Shown: positions 44,209 to 51,483 of the stretch, piece by piece
Layout of the letters: every line of letters begins with the position of its first letter
How positions within the stretch are numbered: position 1 is the stretch's first letter
Origin: Atopobiaceae bacterium
GTDB taxonomy: Bacteria; Actinomycetota; Coriobacteriia; Coriobacteriales; Atopobiaceae
Reading direction: 5' to 3'
NCBI GenBank assembly: GCA_017545665.1
Contig: JAFWKQ010000050.1
Coordinates: forward strand, 1-64,000
DNA: 64,000 nucleotides
Notes under the pieces: model-generated
What the model was told of the DNA's origin: nothing
Database searches by the model: none
What the model saw: only the letters and a program-made list of their open reading frames with translations
Program-made: the position numbers and the translations under genes

Positions 44209-44246
44209 GTGACCAAAAAGTGACCACAGTAAAAGAAAGGTGACCA
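44209..44246 (+). promoter_or_regulatory. Integrase arm-type sites, left (three GTGACCA repeats)
   Basis: GTGACCA occurs at 44209, 44220 and 44240. The right end of the element has the same heptamer at 55009, 55020 and 55032. Such repeats at both ends are the usual arm-binding sites of lambda-type integrases. The third copy lies at the ribosome site of int, hinting at autoregulation. Confidence 0.6.
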
Positions 44247-44248
44247 GC

Positions 44249-45514
44249 ATGGGGACAGTCACATTCTCGCAAGGCACACTACGTAAACGCAAAATGTCAG
44301 ATGGTACATGGCAATGGCAAGCATGCATCAACGCAACAGAAGACGGCAAACGCAGACAGTTGCGTAAGAATACAGACATACCCTGCGAACCTCAGAAAAC
44401 CTCTGAAAGAGGCTCAGGGCGGCGCATACAAGCAACTGGAAAAGGAGTACGACAGGCACAAGCATTTCTCAACGAATGGCGTGCCACGCTAATAGCCGAC
44501 GAAGAAGCAAAAACAGCGACAGCGGCACAAAATGCACAGTCAGTGTTGGAATTCTGCGAAGCCTACTGGGCAACAAAAACAGACGTAGCAGACAATACAA
44601 GGAAAGAATTCCGAAAAGCAAAGAACCACATCCAACACCAACGACTCAACATAAACATCAACGATCTCAAAGCTGAGGACGTACAGGATTGGCTCGATAT
44701 CAAGACTAGCGACGGGTGCGGCAAAACAGCACTCAAAAAAGCATTCATACAGCTCAAAGCAGCATGTGCATGGGGTGTACGCATGGGTTACATCAACCGC
44801 AATCCATGCGACCCCATCACTGCGCCACGACCCGATACGAGGCCAAAGAACCCACTAGACGATGAAGCTATCGCACAACTCAATACAGCACTCAACAACC
44901 TCAGAGCAGCAAACGGCAGTATGCGCAGGTGTGTTGCAGATGCGGCAAGTCTTGCAATGCTCACAGGAATGCGCGAGGGTGAAGTCTGCGGACTATCATG
45001 GAATGACATTGATGGTGGAACAGATGGAACCATGACAGAAAACGGATACATCCACGTGCGCAACGTTATCGTAGACGCAAGTGGTGGCGCACAGCTCAAA
45101 CCATATCCGAAATCGAGGAAACACAGAGATATACCAATGAACAAGGATATTCTCAAGCTGCTCAAAGATAGGCGAGAGCTGTTCGTAGCAATAGAAGGCA
45201 ACGACCTAACAGGCTGCTATATCATCGCAAGACCCGAAACAGCCCACAAGTTCATGTCCAATGGATATCTGTGCCATCGCTGGTCAGACTTCATAGCCAT
45301 GACTGGAATCAAGGGTATGGAAGACCTAACACCTGTGTTTCACGACTTAAGGCATACTTTTGCAACTCAAGCCATAGCCCATGACGTGGATATAGTAAGC
45401 GTATCGGCAATAATGGGACATGCGTCACCGACAATTACCCTCAACATCTACGCCCGATGGACTAAAAGAGCCAAAGCAAACGCAATGGCAAAACTAGACG
45501 GTGTATTCTCATAG
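44249..45514 (+). CDS. int: Tyrosine recombinase (integrase) of the element
   Basis: 421-aa phage-type integrase that should recombine the tRNA-Phe att sites. The N-terminal arm-binding domain (TFSQGTLRKRKMSDGTWQW) is followed by a SAM-like core-binding domain (about residues 90-180) and the catalytic domain with Arg in GMREGEVCGL, HDLRHTFATQ, GHASPTITLN and the nucleophile Tyr in IYARW. The ATG at 44249 is eight bases after AAAGG. It points inward, away from attL, and converges on the R-M gene. Confidence 0.95.
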   Translation: MGTVTFSQGTLRKRKMSDGTWQWQACINATEDGKRRQLRKNTDIPCEPQKTSERGSGRRIQATGKGVRQAQAFLNEWRATLIADEEAKTATAAQNAQSVLEFCEAYWATKTDVADNTRKEFRKAKNHIQHQRLNININDLKAEDVQDWLDIKTSDGCGKTALKKAFIQLKAACAWGVRMGYINRNPCDPITAPRPDTRPKNPLDDEAIAQLNTALNNLRAANGSMRRCVADAASLAMLTGMREGEVCGLSWNDIDGGTDGTMTENGYIHVRNVIVDASGGAQLKPYPKSRKHRDIPMNKDILKLLKDRRELFVAIEGNDLTGCYIIARPETAHKFMSNGYLCHRWSDFIAMTGIKGMEDLTPVFHDLRHTFATQAIAHDVDIVSVSAIMGHASPTITLNIYARWTKRAKANAMAKLDGVFS

Positions 45515-45517
45515 CAA

Positions 45518-45543
45518 AAGACCCTGCCAGCCAGCGGGGTCTT
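45518..45543. terminator. Bidirectional hairpin between int and the R-M gene
   Basis: AAGACCC and GGGTCTT form the stem; the minus-strand side is followed by TTTTGC. It lies three bases after the int stop and 19 before the R-M stop. Confidence 0.6.
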
Positions 45544-45562
45544 ATCCCTCAACAAACAGCCG

Positions 45563-48364
45563 CTACTTACCTATCTTTTCTGCATACAACTTAAACAGAT
45601 GAGCAACGATCTTCTCCTCGTCACCATTGAACTTTACCCGATACACCCATTCAACCGCGCTATCCAACTGAGCGTGAGCTTCACGCAAATCTTGTGGCAT
45701 CAACTTCGGATCGTAGAGCTTTGCTAGTGACATATCAGGATGAGCGGCACGAGCATCAAGAACATCTTGTGCTTTACGTGCAACAACATCCTTCTGAGCG
45801 TCAGTTAGATTCTCCGGCCAAACAAAACAGTTATAGACGATGCTGTTTGTGTACTGGTAATCGTCCTTTAGTCTACCTGTAGTTCGTCTCATCCAAGCAT
45901 TATGAAATCGAGATTGCAGTACTCCGTACTGATATAAATCGGCATCAGCAATTACCCTTAGTTTATCGCTACAGAATACTTCTGGCCCAATAAAACCAAT
46001 TGGTATGTATTGCCTACGCTGTGAAGAGACTTGAGGAATTACAACTGAGCTAGTATGAGGAATAATCTCCGTTCCAAAATGCTCTGGTCTGCTCGCAGCA
46101 TCATATGTTTGTTTGCGCTTGCTGGCTAGTCTAAACTTCCTCACGTTCTCAATTCGTTCTCTACATAAAGGCAAATCAGCTAAAGATTTATCGTCAGCCT
46201 CACCAAGCCACAAACACCATCTGGTATATCCATTAATGAATTCACGCGATCCAATAAAAGGGTGAAAATACTTTTCAGCAAGAGGTTCTTTTGCTAAAAA
46301 CTCCTCTTTTTGCGCTGTAGAAAACAGGAAGTTGCCATCATCAATTGGCTGAGAGCCAATACCAATAAGAGGCACATTACAAATTGGCTTACTGCGACCG
46401 TATATAAAAACATCAGGGCCATCAGCTAAATACGCATTAATATTCTGCGCCTCTTGCATTATGCAGTCAGCATCGGGATTGGCATGATGGAAAAGCACCT
46501 TTCTGCCACCGATTTTCGAAAAGCCTACGATAACTACAAACACATGTGCTTGCTCCGTTGCCTCATTCACCCAACGAAATGTGTCATACGCAAAGTCAAT
46601 TCTCACGCCTAATTCGAAGATAGGTTTCCAAACACTAGCAACTTGCTCACCTTGACAGATTGAATTTGTAGAAACAAAGGCACACTTAATACAATAATCC
46701 TCAATATACTCCGATGCCTTTATATACCAACCAGCAACGTAATCAACATTGCCACAATTCTTCGCGCCATGAAACGCATCTATTATTTCCAACTTCTGTT
46801 CTTTAGACTGCCAACGTGCGCCATAAAACGGTGGATTACCCATAATATAATTACACTCATCAGCAGGTAATACATCATTCCAATCCATGCGCAAAGCGTT
46901 CCCATGCACGATGTTTGCAGCCTCGGTCAACGGAAAATCCTCTTTACCACTGTCATAGAACATGCTGCCCTTATCACCATTCGCCTTAAGTCTCGCGATC
47001 CAAAGCGAAGTCTCAGCCACGGTGACTGCAAAGTCATTGATCTCGATGCCATAGAACTGGTTCAGGCTCACGCGCTTGCCCTGCTCTTCATCGTCAACCA
47101 ACGCAAAGCTTACCTGCCCAGCATGCAGCTCACGCAAGATGCCATCCTCAAGCTTACGCAGCTCAAGGTACGTCTCAGTCAGAAAGTTGCCCGAACCACA
47201 AGCAGGATCGAAGAACCTCAGCGAACAGATATGCTCATGCAACTTCATCAAGGCAAACTTGCGCTTACGAGGAGTCATATCCTCATCGTTATGAATAGCA
47301 GCGTAACGGGCCTTGAGATCGTTCAGGAACAACGGATCTATGACCTTATGAATGTTCTCAGGGCTGGTGTAATGCATGCCACCAGAGCGTCTAGTCTCCG
47401 GGTTCAACGTAGACTCAAAGATGCCACCGAAAATGGTAGGACTAATATTCGACCAGTTAACACCCTGCGACATGTCCTTAAGCAAGAACGACTTCAAGTC
47501 CTCATCGAAGTTGGGGATAACCACCCTCTCACGGAACAGGCCACCATTCACGTACGGGAACGCCTTAATCTCCTCATCATACGGATCCCGCTCTGCTTTT
47601 GGTGTATCCAACGCTCTAAACAAATCAGCCAAGGCATTACGAATACGTGAAGGTGGCTCATCCTTCAAGTACTCATAGAATGCGTCGTGTTCAAACAAGT
47701 CTGCATCCTCGCAGAACAAGCAGAACACGATACGCACGCACAAGACGTTGAGGGCATGCATGGACTCAGCAGACTCAGGATCTATGTACTTGGCAGACAG
47801 ACGCTTGTACAGCTCAGCAACGAGTTTACCCGCCTCGATGGAGATCTCCTTCTCCATCTCAAGACGTGGGTTCTCAGGGTTCGTAATGAACGACAAAAGC
47901 TCAGGATGGTAATAAAGATCGTCAAGCGTAAACTCAACAGCATTATCTTTAAGCGCTACGTCCGAGAACTTCGAACGGTCATACACGCGGAACGTTACAA
48001 AGTTACATGTAATGAGATAACGTGGCTGGTCAATCTGCGTCAAGCCATATGTATAATCTAGCACCTGTTCAAGCGGAGTCTTCATCTTGCCTTGACGTGG
48101 CTCTGGCTTATCGAGATCGATGTAAGAAGACTTCTGCTCAACCATGGTCGAACAGTCACGCAGCCAAACATCACTGAACCCGCCACCATCTGGCGTATCC
48201 TCATACGTTGTGGTGTGAAGGTGGTCATAACCAAGTGCAGCCTGCAGATCCTGCCAGAACTTAGCAGTATTGCCCTTCTCACCAATTACACCACCGTTGG
48301 CCGCACGAATATCTCGCCAACGCTTCACGAACTCCTTAACCTGCCAATACTTGACCTGTGCCAT
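45563..48364 (-). CDS. Type IIG restriction-modification enzyme, MmeI-like
   Basis: 933-aa single-chain enzyme expected to cut DNA beside its target and protect it by adenine methylation. The N-terminal nuclease has the D...ExK set (FSDVWL then MVEQKSSYIDLD). A helical spacer leads to a gamma-class N6-adenine methyltransferase with motif I FFDPACGSGNFL and motif IV NYIMGNPPF. The last 300 residues form the target recognition and C-terminal helical parts. Order and length match MmeI (about 920 aa). The ATG at 48364 follows GGAG eight bases earlier. It is the only evident cargo gene and a probable phage defence. The recognition sequence cannot be read from the protein. Confidence 0.9.
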   Translation of the reverse strand: MAQVKYWQVKEFVKRWRDIRAANGGVIGEKGNTAKFWQDLQAALGYDHLHTTTYEDTPDGGGFSDVWLRDCSTMVEQKSSYIDLDKPEPRQGKMKTPLEQVLDYTYGLTQIDQPRYLITCNFVTFRVYDRSKFSDVALKDNAVEFTLDDLYYHPELLSFITNPENPRLEMEKEISIEAGKLVAELYKRLSAKYIDPESAESMHALNVLCVRIVFCLFCEDADLFEHDAFYEYLKDEPPSRIRNALADLFRALDTPKAERDPYDEEIKAFPYVNGGLFRERVVIPNFDEDLKSFLLKDMSQGVNWSNISPTIFGGIFESTLNPETRRSGGMHYTSPENIHKVIDPLFLNDLKARYAAIHNDEDMTPRKRKFALMKLHEHICSLRFFDPACGSGNFLTETYLELRKLEDGILRELHAGQVSFALVDDEEQGKRVSLNQFYGIEINDFAVTVAETSLWIARLKANGDKGSMFYDSGKEDFPLTEAANIVHGNALRMDWNDVLPADECNYIMGNPPFYGARWQSKEQKLEIIDAFHGAKNCGNVDYVAGWYIKASEYIEDYCIKCAFVSTNSICQGEQVASVWKPIFELGVRIDFAYDTFRWVNEATEQAHVFVVIVGFSKIGGRKVLFHHANPDADCIMQEAQNINAYLADGPDVFIYGRSKPICNVPLIGIGSQPIDDGNFLFSTAQKEEFLAKEPLAEKYFHPFIGSREFINGYTRWCLWLGEADDKSLADLPLCRERIENVRKFRLASKRKQTYDAASRPEHFGTEIIPHTSSVVIPQVSSQRRQYIPIGFIGPEVFCSDKLRVIADADLYQYGVLQSRFHNAWMRRTTGRLKDDYQYTNSIVYNCFVWPENLTDAQKDVVARKAQDVLDARAAHPDMSLAKLYDPKLMPQDLREAHAQLDSAVEWVYRVKFNGDEEKIVAHLFKLYAEKIGK

Positions 48365-48441
48365 CCTCAATGCTCCTATACACCCAACGCAACCCTGCTA
48401 ACTATATTCTGACAACATAAGACGCAACGTCAAATACCTGT

Positions 48442-49911
48442 CTAGCCCCTATCGCCATAAGCAGCACCATGCTGCTTATCACGGCTATGAGCCGCAGTAT
48501 ATTCCGCAGCCATCTTACTCAAGTTATACGGATCACTATCAACCACATTGAAGCTCTTAAACCAATCCTCAGCCCAACCAGAAATGACACCACGCAAAGC
48601 AGCAAACACAGACCGAGAAACACCAGGCAATTTCTTCTGTGCATGAGACAGAAAGTCACTCACGATAGCCGCAGGATCCAAACGTTCGTACATTTCTTCC
48701 AACTCAGCCTCACGCTCATCAGACCTGCTCTGTTGCTCAAAAACCTCAGCAGCAACACGAGAAGCCGCCTCATCAGCCTCAGACTTACGAGCCTCAGCAG
48801 CATCAGCCTCAGCATTAGCCACATCACGACGCTTCTCAGCAGACTTCGCCTCACTCTTACGCATACGGACATGAGCTAAAGCACGCTCCATATCCTTATT
48901 AGCCAACTCCAACCTACGTGCCATCTCATATAGCTCAGACTCATAAGCATGACGCTGAACCTCAAAATCAGCAGACATACCCTCATAGAGAGCATCCAGA
49001 AGAGCTTCCTTATCCGCTTGTATCGCATCTAACTCAGCCTCATGCCGAACACGCTCAGCCTCCTGTTCCTCCAACAGCAAATCAGTCTCAACCTCAGCAC
49101 GCAGCTGCTCACGCAACGCGACAACAGTCTCGTCCTGAGCGACAGACAACGCCTCAACAGCCTTCTCAGCACGTTCGAGAGCCTTAGACTCGGCATAGTC
49201 ATTAACAGTCTTACCGTAGTTACGGCGCACCTCGCGACGGTACTCGCGGTACTCAGGATCCACCCGCGCACGCTCAGGATCATAAAGCTCCAAATCGTCC
49301 ATGTCCCAACCGCGATCCCGCATGTGCTTAGCAAAGTTCTTGTTGAAGTTCCTACGCATATGGTTCAGCATATCGCTACCGTTATAACGACCATCAAAGG
49401 TGAGGGGAACGCCGACAGCATGCTCATGATCCTCACCGCCAAACCGCACCTCATCCTTATGACGCGCACGCATGCGTATGTTGGACGGCTGGAACAGCTC
49501 AGGCTCAAGCTCCTCAGCGACCGCATAGCAATCAGCGAAGAAGCGCTCACGAGTCTCAGGATCCCAACGACGTATAACGTCAGCAGGAGGCTTCCAGATC
49601 ACTGCAAACCCGACAATCGCATCCTTACGCAAAGGACGCTCATGCACGACAGGATTACCATCCTTATCCTTACGAGTCACCTTGACCCGGTACGAGTCAG
49701 CAGCCTCAACCAAGTCATCCCACAGCTCAGCACCAGACGTGTAGCCAACGTAAGAATTACGGTCAGACAGCGTCCTATCCAACGTCTTAGACCGAGACGC
49801 ACGCTCATAACCAGCCTCCTTACAGATCGCTTCACCGTAAGCCTTATGAGCGCCAGACTCACCAACCTTACGTGTCAGCCCCAAATAAGGGACGCTCATT
49901 TTGAAACCCAT
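48442..49911 (-). CDS. MobV-like relaxase (plasmid mobilisation protein)
   Basis: 489-aa protein. Residues 1 to about 215 look like the MobV/Pre relaxase domain: SDRNSYVGY resembles motif 2, and RHKDEVRFGGEDHEHAVGVP resembles the metal-binding HxDExxPHxH motif with about four inserted residues. From about 215 to 415 it is a long charged coiled coil, as in MobV proteins. It would nick oriT and lead the strand during transfer by a helper system. The ATG at 49911 has GGAG ten bases before it. The match is by motif pattern, so the family call is less certain than for rep. Confidence 0.65.
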   Translation of the reverse strand: MGFKMSVPYLGLTRKVGESGAHKAYGEAICKEAGYERASRSKTLDRTLSDRNSYVGYTSGAELWDDLVEAADSYRVKVTRKDKDGNPVVHERPLRKDAIVGFAVIWKPPADVIRRWDPETRERFFADCYAVAEELEPELFQPSNIRMRARHKDEVRFGGEDHEHAVGVPLTFDGRYNGSDMLNHMRRNFNKNFAKHMRDRGWDMDDLELYDPERARVDPEYREYRREVRRNYGKTVNDYAESKALERAEKAVEALSVAQDETVVALREQLRAEVETDLLLEEQEAERVRHEAELDAIQADKEALLDALYEGMSADFEVQRHAYESELYEMARRLELANKDMERALAHVRMRKSEAKSAEKRRDVANAEADAAEARKSEADEAASRVAAEVFEQQSRSDEREAELEEMYERLDPAAIVSDFLSHAQKKLPGVSRSVFAALRGVISGWAEDWFKSFNVVDSDPYNLSKMAAEYTAAHSRDKQHGAAYGDRG

Positions 49912-49959
49912 AATCACATCACTCCAACAACATCAACGATTGCACTTGATAGCACAATC

Positions 49960-50275
49960 TTACCAATGCGAAAAACCACACCCACACCCTGCAATAGCAG
50001 GGAAAATACAAAATGGTGGGTGATGACCTACCCAGAGGTTTAGGCCTATTTACTTGTTAAAACCCGAGTATTGACCTCAGGGTTAGTAAACTAACCCCCC
50101 GGTCGTCTCAGACGGCGACGCCTTCCAGACGCTGCAAGCAGCGAAAAGAAAACCCAGCAAGCCAATAAAAGGCTTGCAAAGGACCATGACCGTAACAAGA
50201 CGGCCACGGTCTACAAGGGGATAACACCAAGACAGATAACGACCACACCAAATAGAAGTTGGTACGGTCGCTATC
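49960..50275. other. Structured intergenic region, candidate oriT
   Basis: The 369-base gap upstream of the relaxase gene has no credible ORF but several inverted repeats: GGTTAG/CTAACC at 50081-50096, GCAAGCC/GGCTTGC at 50157-50177, GACCGT/ACGGTC near 50190-50213, and a 17-bp stem with three mismatches at 50235-50251 with 50259-50275. Position and structure suit a transfer origin; a structured RNA is the alternative. No nick site can be assigned. Confidence 0.4.
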
Positions 50276-50280
50276 GGTGC

Positions 50281-50589
50281 TCAGTTATCCCCAAAATAAT
50301 CCAGTAGTTCAACATCAACACCAGCGACAGTATCGCGAACGCCATCCATCCGATTACGGATGTAATCGTAGGCGTTAACCGTGGTGTTGACAGGACCGAT
50401 GGTGTTGGCCTCAAGCCATTCAAGAACATCCAAAGCGTGAGCCTGACGCTCCAACCGAGCGCGATGCTCAGCCTCACGCTTCTCCTGACGCTTCTTCTCA
50501 CGTATCTGCTTACGTAGCTCAGATGCCAAATCCTGAGCTTCCTTCTTCTTACGCTCAGCAGCCTCTAGTCTCTGCTCCAACGACGGCAT
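50281..50589 (-). CDS. Small coiled-coil protein, possible relaxosome accessory
   Basis: 102-aa protein. Residues 1-55 form a strongly charged helix (LEQRLEAAERKKKEAQDL then REKKRQEKREAEHRARLE); the acidic C-terminal half (YDYIRNRMDGVRD) may be a small folded domain. The ATG at 50589 has GGAG ten bases upstream. It lies between the rep and mob blocks, next to the candidate oriT, so a role in nicking-complex assembly or replication control is plausible. No family recognised. Confidence 0.6.
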   Translation of the reverse strand: MPSLEQRLEAAERKKKEAQDLASELRKQIREKKRQEKREAEHRARLERQAHALDVLEWLEANTIGPVNTTVNAYDYIRNRMDGVRDTVAGVDVELLDYFGDN

Positions 50590-51026
50590 AGAAATCACGC
50601 TCCAATCAACTGTCAGCAGCACTTACTGCTGCCAGAACAACGGTAGATTGCAGAGCGGATTAGAAGTATTTATACAGCGCCCTCTCCACCCACACCGCGC
50701 TGGTGGTCTAGCGCAAAAAAACAGCAACAGGAAACCGATACCAGTATAATCACTGATACAAAAATAGTAAAGATTGTAATAACATCAGAATCACCAACGC
50801 CAAATCACTTTCATAACAATCAGAATCATTAGTAAAAGCATCAGAAACATCAATGGGGGTACTAATACCAACATCACCACAATCAGAAACACTACTGGTG
50901 TTATTGACACCTAAATAAACTACACCAGAAAACGTAGATGTGGAACCAATGAAAGAGACTAAGACAAAAGCAGCCCCACCATAACGGCGAGGCTGCTTAA
51001 CTATTCAAACTTAGTGCCGAACAGAA
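50590..51026 (-). other. Intergenic region with A/T-rich TCAGAA repeats
   Basis: 437 bases between the SF3-like ATPase gene and the coiled-coil gene. About 50785-50895 carries four imperfect copies of ATCAGAA followed by TCA or ACA. On the minus strand a frame is open from about 51010 to a TGA at 50750 and would end in a hydrophobic stretch, but it has no usual start codon or ribosome site, so I do not call a gene. Confidence 0.4.
50961..50998 (-). terminator. Rho-independent terminator after the rep operon
   Basis: On the minus strand AGCAGCC and GGCTGCT form a stem followed by TTTTGTCTT. It lies about 30 bases after the stop of the SF3-like ATPase gene and would end the xis-rep transcript. 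Confidence 0.75.
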
Positions 51027-51464
51027 TTAGTCTACTACCAAACCCTTAAGTTCAACCGATAAGCAATGGCAAAGACGAGACAACCGAGACATTGCCTCAG
51101 TGAAATCAGTGTCATCGAGATCGCATTGCGTCGTAATAATCACTAGCTTCGGGAGCGTAACAGACGGCTCAACAAAACGATTGACAATACGACCATTAAT
51201 CGCACCAGCGTCAAGCAACTGTGCCAAATCAGACACACAGCTCAAAGGCTCATCATCGAGGACCAATACCTCCGCACTGCCGAAACCTTCCAAGCCTACG
51301 TGCGTATCCCAACCGCACTGCGCATCTGCAAAACGCATAATCTCTGACGCAAGACGAGTCTTGCCACAACCCGAGTCACCATGGATAACCAAAACTGTAG
51401 GTTCAACATTACACATACCAATACCTCCAACTACATCAAACATTTCTTTCGTCTTACAACGCAT
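51027..51464 (-). CDS. Stand-alone SF3-helicase-like P-loop ATPase
   Basis: 145-aa protein that is nearly all ATPase: Walker A HGDSGCGKT, Walker B EVLVLDDE, then NGRIVNRF and LPKLVIITTQ in the order seen in superfamily 3 helicases. The pattern parallels the helicase half of the Rep encoded just upstream (ASGAGKS, EVLLIDDAD, LDERFRG, PRVIMISSE), but the two differ in most residues. It has no nuclease domain. AAAGGAGG precedes the ATG, 19 bases after the rep stop, so it is cotranscribed. It may help or modulate Rep. Confidence 0.75.
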   Translation of the reverse strand: MRCKTKEMFDVVGGIGMCNVEPTVLVIHGDSGCGKTRLASEIMRFADAQCGWDTHVGLEGFGSAEVLVLDDEPLSCVSDLAQLLDAGAINGRIVNRFVEPSVTLPKLVIITTQCDLDDTDFTEAMSRLSRLCHCLSVELKGLVVD

Positions 51465-51483
51465 ATCTATCCTCCTTTCAACG

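Noticed and set aside
48442-49911. Coiled-coil protein as a chromosome-segregation SMC-like factor
   Set aside because: It has no ATPase motifs; the N-terminal domain carries relaxase-like His motifs and the gene lies beside an oriT-like region.
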